Counted from the stretch's first letter, positions 12,801-25,462 are shown. The stretch: 64,000 bases of DNA from Ophiosphaerella korrae (GCA_028456385.1 JALNQF010000180.1:1-64000), one strand, 5' to 3'. Numbers and translations: made by a program. The notes: generated from the letters alone by a model not told the origin.

Positions 12801-15800
12801 CTTATTACTATAAATTAACGTAATATAAGATAGGCTATAGAAAGTAAGAATTTTTATAAAATTAGATATCTAGAACGTATACTACTAGATTAGGATTAAA
12901 AAAAGTAATAAATAGAAAATAGCTTTTAGAATATAGTATAGACTATATAAATACGTAGTTATACTATTTAGCTTAATAAACGTACTAGTAGCCTTCTAAG
13001 AAAGAATTAATATAGTACTAAGAGAGTACTTAGATATATTTATATTTATATATTTAGATAATATCTTTATATTCTTAGAAATAGAAGAGGAATACGTATA
13101 ATACGTATATAAAGTACTAGAGAAACTAGTAAAAAATAAACTATTCTTTAAGATAAGAAAATACAAATTCTATATAAAGGAAATAGATTTCCTTAGATTT
13201 ATTATTAAACTAAGAAAAATTAAGATTAACCTAGAAAAGATTAGATTAATTAATAAATAGCTAAAACTAAAAAACCTAAAGGAGGTATAATAATTTTATA
13301 GGTTAGCTAACTTTTATAGAAAATTAATAGTAAGATAGTCTAAATATATAGAACTTATAATAAGACTTATAAAGAAAGATATACTATTTAAATAGATAAA
13401 AGAATATAAAAAAGTATTTAATAAGATTAAGAAAAAATTTATAAAAAACCTAGTTATTAGAATATATAACCTAGACCTACTAGTAATAGTAAAAATAGAC
13501 GTATCTAATTTAGTCTATAGAATAGTACTAATATAAGAAGACTTAAAGACTAAAAAAAAGTATTTAGTTAAATACTTCTCTAAGAAAATAAAAGAAGTAG
13601 AACTTAACTACTTAATCTATAATATAGAAATACTAGTAATCTATAAAGTATTTAAATAATAGAGAGAATACTTATAAAGAGTAAAATATAAGATAAAGGT
13701 CTATACTAACTATAAGAATCTTATAAGATTTATAATAAATAAAGAACTAATATAATACTATATAAGATAGTAGGAATTCCTATTAATATTTAATATAGAA
13801 ATTATATATATAAAAAAAAAAGATAACTAATTTATAGACGCTTTTAGTAGAAAGCTAGACTTATAAAAAGAAGTAAGTACTATAAGTATAGTTCTAGTTA
13901 AGAATAAAAAAAGATATTTAGTCTTAAATATACCTAAAATAGCTATAATACTTAAAAGAATAAGTAGCGAGCTAGATAAATAGATTTAGAAAATAACGTA
14001 AGAAGTATCTAAAAAAATAAAGAAACTAGAAATCTAAAAAGGATTTATATAAGCCTATAGAAGAATATATATCTTAAAGAAGATTTAAAAAGAATTTATA
14101 TAATAATTCTATAAATTACTAGTATATAGTTACTAAGGTATAGATATAATATTAGATAAACTACTACAAGACTACTATATTCTAAAAGTAAGATAATTAG
14201 TAATAAAAGTACTATAAAACTATATAGAATATTAAAAGAATAAATATAGTAGATATATACTATATAGAATCCTATAACTAGTAAAAGTACTAGAATAACT
14301 ATAAAGAGTTATTATAATAGACTTTATTACAAAACTACCTAAGTCTAAAGACTTAATATTAGGAGTTAAGTATAATAGAATTATAATAATAGTAAATAAA
14401 CTTATAAAGTATACGTACTTTAGACTATATAAAGAGAAAAGTAAGATAAAGGTTACTATATACTAGGTCTTAGGAACTATAATTAGTTAATATAGACTAC
14501 TAGACAAAATTATTATAGATAGAGATATATAATTTATATTAAAACTATAGAGAATAATAATAGCGTAATTAGAAATATAATATATAATATTTATAGTATA
14601 TTATTTATAAATAGATAAATAGTTAGAATAAATAAATTAGATAGTAGAATAATATTTAAGATACTATCTTAACTACAACTAGAATAACTAGGTATAGTTA
14701 CTACTTATAGTATAATTAGTATACAATAGTATAAAGAATATAGTAATAGAAGTATTACTTTTCTTTATAAACTATAGATTTAAGCCTAATATATACTAGA
14801 TACTAAGGAGTTAGATATTTTAGTCTCTAAGAAGAGAAAACTTTACTAATAGACTTAAAAGTATATATAACTAACTAAGATAAGATATAGAGTTTTTATA
14901 TAATTAAATAGTAAAATACTATAATAAAAAGTATAAATAGAGACTTTAATTTAGAAAGAGAGAAAAAGTATAGTTAGTTAGAAAGAATATTAATAGTAAA
15001 TAACTTAGTTTAAAATTAGACTATATTAAAATAAGACTATATAAAATTAAGAAAGAAGTTATACTAGTTATATTTAAATTAAAGCTACTAAATAAGATAA
15101 AGATATACCTAACATTTTATATAGCCCTACTAGAATAAGTACTATAAAATATAGAACTACTAGTATATAAAGTAGATATATATAGAGAATAAAAAGAATA
15201 AAAAGTTAAAGAAATCTTATAATACTAGTTCTATAATAGAAGAAACTACTATTTAGTAAAATAGATAAGAATAGATAAGAAAGAGAAACTATAGGAAAAG
15301 ATATAAGAACCTAAAGATAATCTTAATTACTTTAAGAAACTAAAAGACTACTAAAGTTAAAACTTTCTAGACTATCTTATAGTAAACTAAGAAAATTAGT
15401 ACTACTAATACTAAATAGAAAGGTGTTAGGAATACCTAATATAATAGAAGCTAGAGTAGCCTAAACTATATCTTTAAAGTTTATCTTAGCCTCTAAAGTA
15501 TAAAACTATTTAGATAATTTAGTATTATTATAAGCTTTTATTTTATAAAGATACTTAATATAAGAATAAAGATTTACTAGCTTATATAAAGTTAGCTTAT
15601 ACTTAGCTTTAGCTTCTATAAGCTATAATAATAGTATTTCTTAAACCTAGTTAATAGCTTACTTTATATAACTTAGTAAGAGGAGATTATATAATAATTA
15701 AATACTTATACTCTATAAAAGAGATACTTAATAATATATACTTATATTAAATATTAGCTAAAATATACTTATTATAGTATTTACTATCTTTTAAAGATAT

Positions 15801-16007
15801 AAGATAAGTAAGCTTTAACTAAGTATAATAGGCGTAGAAAAATATTTTAACTCTATTACAAGTAATATAAGTAATAAGAAGAAGTTTATTATAATTAAAA
15901 CGTAAAGATATAGAGAATAATAAAGAACTAGAAATAAATAAAGAAACTAGACTAATAACTTTAGGCCTAGAGTAGAGAAACAAGAACTTACCTAAAAAAA
16001 AGAATAG

Positions 16008-16449
16008 TATTATAGCTATAATAAGAGAAAACTAATTTAAACTAATTAGCCTTACTATAAGAGATAATAACGTATATAACCTATAGAGTAATAAGCTAGA
16101 CTAAGAAACTAACTATAATAAAGATATATAATAAATTTATAATTTATTATCTTAGTAAATATAAAGTATAAAGCTAAACACGTAATAAATTTATAATTTA
16201 CAATCTTAGTAAATATAAAGCACGAAGCTAGCTAAAAAGCCTAGGTATATAGTTAAGTAAGATATATATTATTAAGATAGTATTAGTAATTTAATCTATT
16301 AACTATAGAACGCTAATACAAGATAGTTATAAAATATCTCCTATTATTTATAGTTATTATAGATCTCTATATAAGCTTTTATTATTATCTCTTAATTTAC
16401 TAACTTTAAAAGATAAGTACCTATAGTTAATAATAAGAAGCTTGTAATA
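16008..16449 (+). repeat. 3' LTR of element 1
   Basis: 442 bp and colinear with the 5' LTR, including the internal 54-bp duplication. Differences between the two copies are mostly C/T and G/A transitions, as RIP would leave. It is flanked on the right by the AAAAT target duplication at 16450-16454. Confidence 0.9.
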
Positions 16450-16454
16450 AAAAT

Positions 16455-18700
16455 AGCTTTTATAGTTTTTTTTTTAGAAGTTATATTTTACTTTATTTTT
16501 TTTTATAAATATTTATAAAGGTTTTAGTTATAGTAAGTTTATAGTTAAAAATTAAGTTTAGCTAAGTAAGCTAGTAGTAAAAGTATTTATTTTAACTACT
16601 AGTTACTTTTTTATATTATATTAAGTATAAAGCTTTTTTAGTACTTTTATTTTTTTAAAGTTATAAACTTTTTAGTACTATATATAAAGTTTTTTTAACT
16701 TTAAATTAATATTACTTTAAGTTAAGCTAAATTAGCTCTATTTACTTTATAATATATTAGTAATATAACTTTTCTATTTCTTTATATATATTTTATAAGA
16801 AATAGCTTATTACTTTATACTATTTTTATAGTAAGTAGTATTATAGCTATTAGTTTTTTTAGTAAAGTAAACTAGCTATAGTATAGTAGTAAGCTCTCTA
16901 TTATAATAGTATTTACTAGTATAATATAAGTAAAGTAATTATAATATTAAATTAGCTCTTTTTAAGCTTAGCTAAGTTACTAGTAAGTTAAAAATATTAT
17001 AGTAAGAGTATAAAGAGTTAACTATTAGTAAAAGTATATTAGTAAATAAAGTAATTACTAACTATCTAGTAATTTCTTTAAAAAGCTTATATACTTTTTT
17101 TATAAAGTATACTACTTTAAACTAACTTAAAATAAAGTAGTTTCTAATATTTACTTTATACTATTAAATTAAAATTAGCTTAGCTTAAGCTATACTTACT
17201 TTATACTTAAGTTAGCTTAGATTAGCTAAGCTTAGAGTTATTAATTACTTTTAATTTTTTATATAATATATTTTAATTAATATATTATAAAGCTTTATAG
17301 TTATAAAAGTTATATATTAACTATATTAATTTTATATTACTAATATATAAATTAAAAATTAAAATTATTTTAAATATTAGTTATATCTATATAATAAATA
17401 CTTAATACTACTTTTATTTATTATAATACTATAATATATAAGTAATTAGTATTATTATATATTATTAAAATTAAAAATACAATATATAAATATAACTAAT
17501 ACTATATATTATTACTATTTATTTTATACTTATATTACTATATTAACTATTATTATTACTACTACTAGTAGTACTTTTATTTTCTTTATCTTTTTTATCT
17601 ATATTATCTTCTATTTATATTATCTTTTTTTATTTTTTTTTATTTCTACTAATATTATATATATTCTCTTCTTTAAATAATATATTATTATTAATAAAAT
17701 CTTTTTTATTTTCTATAAAGTTTAGTTTTTTTAATATAGTTAACTTTTTAGTAGTACTAAGTATTAACTTATATTAAAAAATATAGTATAGTATTTAAAG
17801 ATTATAAGAAGTTTATTAATTTTATATTTATAATAAGTAAACTATATATTACTACTAAAGAAGTAGATATAATTATATATTATTTAAATTATTATTATAT
17901 AGAAAAGTTAAAAGATATTAAAAGCTTATTTAATATATATAAAGATTTTATATCTTTTAACTTAAAAAGTATAGACTTTATTAATTCTATTATAGTAGTT
18001 AAAGAATAGTTAACTATTTAATTAGTTATTTAGTTTTAATAGTTATTTAAATTTAAATATTTTACTTTATAGTTTTTACTTAATTAATATTAAATATTTA
18101 ACTATATAAAAACTAATTTTATATAATAATATTTAATATTAAATAAAAGAAAAGAACTCTTATATTAAAATAATATATATTTAATATTATATACTTTATT
18201 TAGTATAATACTATATTAATTTAAGTAGTTAGACTTTATTTAATTTATTTAATTATTATATTTTAAAAAAAGTAAAAAAGTAATTACTTTTACTTTTACC
18301 TACTTAAAAGAGTAAAAGTAATTACTCTTACTTAAAAGTTATAACTCTAGCTTAGCTATAGCTTAAGTCCTTAATTTAAAGCTATACTAACTTAATTATA
18401 GCTAGGTTATTAAGAGGTAGTATTAATAAAATAAAGATTCTTAGAGTAAAAGAATAACTAACTAAGAAGCTAAGAATATATTTAACTAAATTTAGTAATT
18501 AAAGCTAGGTAATAACGCCTCTTATTTTTAGTAGTAGTAGTTACTAGCCTTTCTATAAAGAATTATTACTAGTAGTAGGACTATATAGTATAAACTAAAC
18601 TTATACTTATAATAATATTAACTTAATTTAACTACTTATATAACCTATAATTTTTACTACTTAGCTTATTTTTTTAGATTATGTAATAATCCCTTCTAAT
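16455..18700. other. AT-rich RIP block up to the isochore border
   Basis: No intact gene is present. A plus-strand stretch at about 17780-18010 stays open for some 75 codons (DYKKFINFIFI..., ending EIL-like Lys-Glu before TAG), but it has no ATG and no recognised domain. It may be a gag-like relic. From about 18300 the C+G content rises, and composition changes sharply near 18720-18830 to ordinary DNA. Confidence 0.6.
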
Positions 18701-18789
18701 ATTTAAAACTACTTATTTCTACAAACTTTAGTAGACGTATATCCCTATTCCCTGTAGTTAGACTACTTAGGCTCGGGGGCTCGAAAATA

Positions 18790-18803
18790 GACCCCCCCCC
18801 TAT
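18790..18803. other. Isochore border marked by a C-rich run
   Basis: A run of C residues (AGACCCCCCCCCCTAT type) sits where the CpA/TpG-poor block gives way, within about 100 bp, to DNA of normal dinucleotide composition. The abrupt change suggests an old insertion edge rather than a gradient. Confidence 0.5.
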
Positions 18804-18984
18804 AACTCTTGACACTCTTTTAATATATATTGACGATAAATATAGATAGAGAACGAAAGAACGCAAAAGATCACGTTCCTGAATTAGAAATATACTATTA
18901 GGATTGTATTGTGTATTTAAAATTTGACTGGGGCTCTAAGCAATTTAGGGCAGCTGTAAAGACGGCTGGGACAGTCTTTAAAAT

Positions 18985-19014
18985 AATGATGATGATAATA
19001 ATAATAATAATAAT
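18985..19014 (+). repeat. Trinucleotide microsatellite (GAT/AAT)n
   Basis: A GATGATGAT run passes into about six AAT units. It is a short simple repeat next to the minisatellite that follows. Confidence 0.85.
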
Positions 19015-19039
19015 GGATCGGTATAGAAGTCAGCTCTGT

Positions 19040-19262
19040 AGAGAGAAGGTCTACGGGTAGAACCTTGCTGAGGAGAAAGGAGCTCTGTGAAGAGAATTGC
19101 TTTATGGAGAGAAGGTCTTTGTAGGGAGAACCTCTATGAGAAGAGGAAGTTGCTGAGGAGCGAGAAGCTCTGGGGAGTGAAAAGCTCTTAGCCGAGAAAA
19201 GCTCCGGGGAGAGAAAAGCTTCCAGGAGAGGGAAGCTCCCAAGAGAGAAGCTCCGGGGCCAT
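19040..19262 (+). repeat. Imperfect purine-rich minisatellite
   Basis: Repeats of about 15-20 bp with a core like GAGAAAAGCTCCGGGGA recur with variation: GAGAAGCTCTGGGGA, GAGAAAAGCTCCGGGGA, GAGAAAAGCTTCCAGGA, GAGGGAAGCTCCCAAGA and GAGAAGCTCCGGGG. Left of about 19140 the units are more diverged (GAGAAGGTCT...). The strand bias (purines on plus) makes long but meaningless open frames on the minus strand. No coding role is supported. Confidence 0.75.
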
Positions 19263-19782
19263 TCCTGGTCCCCGGCGAGCCCGATCCGGGGGGCAAAACG
19301 ATGAATGCGAAAACTCGCTGGGATTTCATTCTGAGACCCCACCGTTGCGGCAATCAGAAAGCACAACAGTTCTAGAGCCACCACTTGCAACTGCGTCGAA
19401 AAATTTATCCTCTGTTGAAGCGCGCCCGCCTACTATTGCTTGACAGCTGCTTCTCCGTTGTCTTCGTACTTTCACACAGTAACTTACAGCCCTATAGTAG
19501 GGGCTGGAGACTGTGATCATGGGGTCGACAATTGGAACCACGATCAAGGCCTGGAAATGGGAATATCGTCGCTTCTCAAGCGAGATCCTTGGGACTGCAC
19601 GTTAACCACGGAAATGCGACTAAGCTAAGGTCACGTGACCCATAGCACTCCTATTCGGTATCCAAATTTGAAAATTCTTGAAAGCCATGAAGCTTGATCT
19701 ACAACGCCCTCTGATACCGTCCCTAATAAGCCTTTTGTACACTACCTATAAAGCCATCGCATAGATCCAACTGAATCCTTTA

Positions 19783-20313
19783 GTGTTGCGTGTCATCATC
19801 CGAGATGTCTCACCTCCGCCATACCACACCGGTAGCTCCCGACTCTCTTTGGTCCTGCATACAGCGGTCGACTTTGTGCCTTTGCAGGGAATTGGTATTG
19901 GTATAGTCCAACGCGCGCCAACAGGTGCAGCCGGGAATAACATCATACCAATAGAGAAGCGCAAGTACAGCGTGAAGCGTAGCCAGTTCGCAGCCGAGAA
20001 TGTCAAGACACGGGAAAGAGCTTATATGTTCGCAATTCTACATGCGATGGGGCTCGCGCGAGGTACAATCAAACGACGGTGTACTACGACCCTTAGGATC
20101 CAAAAGGTTATGGTGCTCTGTGGCTCATTAACGGTCGTCGACCTGGTTAATTTTTATCGCGATCACGGCCCTGAGAGTCTGGAGAGAGTGATAAGTACGA
20201 ATGACCGTTCGATGATCAAAAGAGTTCTGACAGGTATTCGAGAGCTGTCGCGACGTGGAATCGATGTTGTCATCGCTGAAAATGGACAGGAAAGCGGTAG
20301 AAGGAGACAATAA
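19783..20313 (+). pseudogene. Open frame of 176 codons without ATG; possible relic or internal exon
   Basis: The frame is open from 19783 (a GTG codon after a TAG) to the stop at 20313, and its first ATG is only near codon 81. It therefore cannot be an ordinary complete gene. The bases just before it (ACTGAATCCTTTAG) resemble a fungal branch site plus 3' splice site, so it could be a downstream exon. The C-terminal half (a NDRSMIKRVLTGIRELSRRGIDVVI stretch, given here only as a landmark) faintly recalls the RNase H fold pattern of an N-R-D helix followed by L.RRGI.V. The catalytic acidic residues are not evident. I do not assign a function. Spurious open frame is a real alternative. Confidence 0.25.
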
Positions 20314-21580
20314 AAGCGAAGACAATGGCACGACAGAAGGGGAGGAAAGCGCGCCGCAGCCCTCGCCAAGTACAGCATAATGCTTCGATAGAAACAGAGA
20401 CGGCTGGTAACCAGACAGAAATCGGCGCTGCATGATTGTCATCCTCGCGAACGAAGGCAGAAGAAGGTGGGCAATCACAGTCACGACGAGAGAGAAAGAG
20501 GTGTATGTGATGCTATATTGTATTGTAATCGAACTCAAATCCATCACCAGCCCGCCCATACCAAAACCGGAGCTAAAGTATCACCAGCTGGCGCATTGCA
20601 AACAAGAACGATGTGGCCTAAACACTAGAAGTCCAACATCCTCCATATGAACTGCAGGCGGGAAGGTGAAACTGCGTCGAATATGGGCAGAGCTGTACAT
20701 TGTATCAGGTATCGAGAGGATGCAGGATGCGTAGAAGATCTGACGAAGTGGGAGTCTGCTGGAGAGACGACGTGAACCAAGCCGAAGACCGCAGGAGGCG
20801 TGGTCGAATGGCATAAGATGGTGTCGCTGTGAAGATCGACTGGCTCTAGCAATGATGGACAGCTGCCGATGTAAGCTTGGTATGAAGGTCGAAAGATCTG
20901 TGAGTGACAAAAGTTTCCTTTTGTCAGCGAGTTACTGGTGAGTGCGGGAAGAGGATGCCGAAGCAGAAAACCCCGATCATTCCAATCTCCCTTCCCCTCA
21001 GGTTGTTGAGGAGTCGAACCTCCGCGAAAAGGACTTCTCCAGATCGCTGGCCCGGCTACTCCCCTTTGTTGCAGGATACACGCACTAGGCGGCGGAATGG
21101 TCTCGCCTAATCAACTCCAGAAGTCTTGTTGTCGTGACGGAACCGTGCAGCGATACACTCCATCAACGTGGTCGAGTCGTTGATGAGACAATGGCGTCAA
21201 ACAGTAGTAGGGGTATTGAGGAGTAAAGGAATGAGGAGAGAAAGTTGGCGTGTATATTGACGACAAGGGACGGTACGCATTGATGCTCTCCCTCGAGGTG
21301 GCAAGGTGAACTCATCGAGATACCTATAGTATGGAAGGTTCGACAGGATTGAATTGAAGAAGAAAGAAAATGTATGCATTAAATGCCAAAAAGAAATAAT
21401 GGAATTCATTGAAAAAGCGGAAATGCTGGTAAGGTTTGTGGTATGAAGAAGAGATAGAGGATTGCGAGCAGCAGGCGGATTTCATAGGGACCGCGAACAG
21501 TAACAAAACAGCGCAAAAGAAGGATCTAGGGTCGGCGTAAGCAGTAACGGTAGACAACCTAGGAAGCAATATTCGGTTCA
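20314..21580. other. Normal-composition DNA without a convincing gene
   Basis: Short open frames occur on both strands, but none combines an ATG, plausible splice sites and a known domain. A bent-stem motif resembling a tRNA T-arm (GGAGGTTCGACTCCTC on minus, near 21005-21025) lacks a matching acceptor stem. The stretch reads like unique intergenic DNA or a very old relic. Confidence 0.45.
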
Positions 21581-21639
21581 GTCTAAAAGGAAGGTGTTAA
21601 CAGTCAATATAGTACATCGCTAGGGAGTCTATAGTAAGG

Positions 21640-21870
21640 TAGTAAATAGGTTATAGTTAGGTTAAGGTTAAGTTAGCATATATTAGACCTAGACCTAACC
21701 TAACCCTAACTTATTAAAAAGTAGTAAGAGTATAGGTTAAGGTTAGGTTAGAGTTATATTAACTTAGTATTAGAGTTAAGTTATATTAACCTAGTAGTTA
21801 GGTTAAGTTAAGTTATATTAACTTAGTATTAGGGTTAGGTTAAATTATATTAACCTAGTAGTACCCTAGG
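21640..21870 (+). repeat. Telomere-like and ~30-bp tandem repeats
   Basis: Many TTAGGTTA/TTAAGGTTA units occur on the plus strand, with an inverted patch CCTAACCTAACCCTAAC at about 21698-21715. From about 21750 to 21868 four units of roughly 28-32 bp repeat, each beginning (G/A)TTATATTAAC(C/T)TAGTA. Two of them carry TTAGGGTTA or TTAGGTTA. The motifs are close to the fungal telomere unit TTAGGG but degenerate, in both orientations. They lie exactly at the start of the internal AT-rich patch. Confidence 0.7.
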
Positions 21871-24560
21871 TCTAAGTAATTAGAAATTTAGAGTTTTATA
21901 TATTATATATTATATTAACTAATAAGTATTATATATTTATATTTTAAATTTATAAGTAAACTAAGATTAGATTTAGTTTTTTACTACTAAAAGTAGTATA
22001 ATTATATAAATCTAACTAGAATAATTTTAAAATAAGTACTAAATATATTCTTATAATATAGCTATAAAATATATATAGAATCTAATATTATAGTAGCTTT
22101 TTATTATAATATTAATATACTATTACTTATTTATTTTATTTAATTATTATAGTATTAAAGTAATTATATTAATAAAGAACTTTTATACTATTATAGAAAC
22201 TAAAGTTAGTAAGTTTATAATTGTAGTATAGTACTAAGTATATATTTTTTACTTAGATTATAACTCTTTTTATATAGATAGTATTTAAATTATAATTTAT
22301 AATAGTTAGTATTTATTATTTAGTATAATTATAATTAATAATTATATACTTTTAAGAAATCTAATAAAAAATAATTTAGTAAAATTTTAAATATCTTTAA
22401 TTATAGATTATTAAAAGTAGATTATAAGTACTATAACTAAAAAAGTACTTTATATAATTTTATAAATAAAGTAAGAAAATAAAAGCTTATATATAAAGGG
22501 CTTTATACTATACTAGTATATTTTAATCTTTTTAAGTAATAAAGCTACTTTCTATTAGTTTATTACTATAATTAATATTTATAATAACTTACTACTTTAT
22601 TTAAAGTAGTACTTTTTTTTAAACTACTTAAAAAAAGTTTTATATATAGCTTTAGATTATAAATTCTTTTTATATATATTTTTACTAGTTAATTTCTTAG
22701 CTATTTATTTAGTTCTAGCTATTATAAGTAAATTAAGTTAAGATATAGTAAAGATTAATATAGTTAACTAGAGTAAAAGTATAAAGAAGTAAAAGTTTTA
22801 AATACTTAGTTTAGAAATTATTACTTAAAGTAAATATAAAAGTAAAAGTAAACTAAGTACTATATAACTAGTATAGTACTAGTATAGTACTTAGTTTACT
22901 TTTTTATAACTTTAAACTATTACTTTTATAATAAATATTTATAATAAACTTTACTTTAATAGAAAATAAAAAGTACTTTTAATTAGTACTAATATATATA
23001 ATATTATTAGCTAAAGTTAATAAAAAAATTATATATATAAGTATTTACTATACTACTTATTAATTATTAAGCTTTTACTTTTATTTATACTTACTTTTTT
23101 TATTCTATATACTTAAAATAACTATTTTATATTATTTTTTAACTTTAAGCTTACTAATTATATACTTTTATTATAGTTTCTATTTAATATATTTTATACT
23201 AATTAAATAAAAGCTACTTAATAGTTTAGATTTTTTAAAGAGTTTACTTCTAAAAATTAAAGTTTTAGCTAAGTTTAATTATAAAGAATAGATAAAGCTT
23301 ACTAAAGTAATAATTATAGCTTTTAATTATAGTATATACTAATTTTTATAAAGTTTATTTTATTAGTATATAGTATAATTAAAGTAGCTTTTAAAAAAGT
23401 TACTTTACTAATTTAAAACTACTATTTAAAAGTACTTTTAGTAATAGTATTATAAAGAAGTTACTTTTATATTTCTTACTTTATACTAATATTAGTAAGT
23501 TTATAAATTACTAATATTATAAACTTACTAATATTTAACTATTTTTTTACTTTTAGTTAGTACTTAGTATTTACTTAAATAACTTTATTTACTATTTACT
23601 TTTTTTAGTTAATTATTAAAACTACTTTATTATATTATTTTATATAAAGTTTACTTTATAGTATTATACTAAAATACTTTATTACTACTAAGTTTTTTTT
23701 TTATAAGTAAAAGCTTAATTATAGCTATTAAAAGCTTTTACTAACTTTTTAATATAAGTTTAAGCTTTACTTTAGTAAGTATAAGTATTATTAATAAACT
23801 TATTAAAAACTTTATTAAGAGTTATATCTTTATATTTAACTATAATAGTAGTATAGTTATATTAATAGTATAATAAAACTTTAGTAGTACTTAAGTAAAT
23901 TAGTATTAGATCGAAGTAAAAAAGTAAAGTACTTACTAAAATATATTTACTTTTATAAGCTTTTTTATAAATTTTATATATACTAAAGTTACTACTATAA
24001 ATATAATACTACTTTTTATAAATAGTTATTATAAAGCTCTTAAAAGTACTATTAAAAGTACTATTAAAAGTAAATTTACTAGAAGTTATAAAGCTTTTAA
24101 AATAAGCTATATATTAAAACTTTACTAAATTAAGCTAAATAGTAAAGTTTTTAGTAAAAGTATAAATATAGTTAAAGATAGATTTATTAGAAACTAAAAG
24201 AAGTACTATAAATAATATAGTAAGTAATAAAAAAGAAGAAGTAATAAAGATAGAAAAATAAAGTAACTAAAATAAGTAACTCTTTTATATCTACTTTTAA
24301 GTAACTCTAATATACTACTACTAGAGTAGTAGTAAACTACTTTATATTTAATAAGTAAAAGTATAACTCTATTTACTTAAAACTATTATATAATTTAAAT
24401 ATAATACTTTATAAGTTTAAACTTAAGATTATAATTACTATAAATTAATCTATAATTTTACTTTAAATTAAAATCTAATAATATAAAATAGTTTATAATT
24501 TACTATAAATCTTATTAAAAATATATTATAACTTTATATTTTAAAGAATTAGTAATATAC
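21870..24560. other. Internal AT-rich RIP patch, no gene seen
   Basis: Composition is like that of the two large isochores: CpA/TpG nearly absent and every frame closed. No domain could be read with confidence on either strand. The patch splits the normal-composition DNA into two parts. Confidence 0.6.
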
Positions 24561-25300
24561 TATAAATAGAGAGTAGCTCTTAGGCTTTACTTAGAGCTTT
24601 AGTAGGGTAGTCTAGTTCCTAGAAACTAACCTAATAGGTAAACCTTATAATTATAGTAAGATAGCTATTATAAAATATTCTTAGACTTATAAAGGTTAGA
24701 CTTAGAGTAACTAATAAAATAATTATAATAAATATTAGACCTAGGTACTAGGAACTTAGCGTTATAGGTACTTTTAAGCAACCCTTAGTTAGCTATAGGC
24801 TAGCACTAGGCTTACTATAGGTATTTAATATATATCCTATTCTATACTAAGTATATTTATTTAGTATACTATACTTCTTTTTAATTACGTTTAGTCTAGT
24901 AGTATAAAATAGGCTAAGTTATAGATAGCTAATAGAGTAGCTCTAAGGCTAGATAACTAGATAGAATTAGATACTATACGTACTTCAAGGTATAGAGCTC
25001 TACGCTTTAAGACGCAACGCAAGAAAAAGGGGGGCTATTATTATAGGTACTTTTCCCCCTACCTAAAACCTCTCTTTGAGCCTCGCCCTTTGAACCTCCC
25101 TTTAAGCTCCTTGGGTACCCCTAGGATTACCCTTAGAGCTACTTAGGATTACGTGCGCTCCTTAGATATATAAACACCTTTGTAAGCCTATGAATCCCTT
25201 AAGGATTCGTCTCGCTTCATCAATATACCTATTGTTCCATTATATCTGACTCCTGCCAAATACTCCTCACATCAAGACTGTCGCACACGCTACTCCTACA
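24560..25300 (+). repeat. Moderately RIPped LTR-like/promoter-bearing repeat
   Basis: About 25030-25265 aligns base for base with 56090-56345, which is the same sequence after much heavier C-to-T and G-to-A change. For example TAGAGCTACTTAGGATTACG here corresponds to AGAGCTACTTAAGATTATAT there. The copy contains a TATA-like GATATATAAACACC at about 25165, followed by pyrimidine-rich sequence and ATCAATATACC, as expected around the promoter of an LTR. It is a fragment or solo LTR of the family whose internal coding region lies at 56.3-60.9 kb. Outer ends are uncertain. Confidence 0.65.
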
Positions 25301-25462
25301 AGGCCTGCAGAGGTTGCATCTTCGATTAATAAGCAAAGCGAGGTATTCGACTAGACAGCCTAGTAAGTCAAACAACGAACTATTTAAGCATCCTACTAAT
25401 TAGTCCAGAACATCAAACTTGGGATAAAGAGTGTAGAGTGTAAGCTTAGCTATAGCTCAGCC

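Larger units (their letters stand above)
9421..16449 (+). mobile_element. Complete Ty3/Gypsy LTR retrotransposon (element 1), RIP-inactivated
   Basis: Two LTRs of equal length (442 bp) bound the element: 9421-9862 and 16008-16449. A 5-bp target duplication AAAAT lies at 9416-9420 and 16450-16454. The LTR starts TGTTATAG and ends CTATAATA, a RIP-altered inverted pair (expected end CTATAACA). Inside, on the plus strand, come a gag CCHC zinc knuckle near 10895-10945 (C-x-K-C-K-K-L-G-H-F type), a reverse-transcriptase core at 12660-13200 with YLDNIFIF near 13045 (ancestral YLDDI), an RNase H start near 13490 and an integrase block reading DFITKLPKSKD near 14320. The order gag-PR-RT-RH-IN is that of Ty3/Gypsy. 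A purine-rich tract lies just before the 3' LTR. In-frame TAA/TAG codons throughout show it cannot make protein. It keeps slightly more G+C than the flanking DNA. Confidence 0.93.

Noticed and set aside
18917..19390. Minus-strand open frame of 157 codons with a signal-peptide-like start, a tempting small secreted effector at an isochore edge
   Set aside because: The frame begins with TTG, not ATG, and most of it is the reverse of the minisatellite and the microsatellite (giving Tyr/His runs).
20128..20559. Minus-strand open frame of 143 codons
   Set aside because: Shadow of the plus-strand open frame, with no domain.
21005..21075. tRNA on the minus strand (GGAGGTTCGACTCCTC resembles a T-arm)
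   Set aside because: The T-stem has a mismatch and no 5' acceptor matching CAACAACC is present at the right distance.
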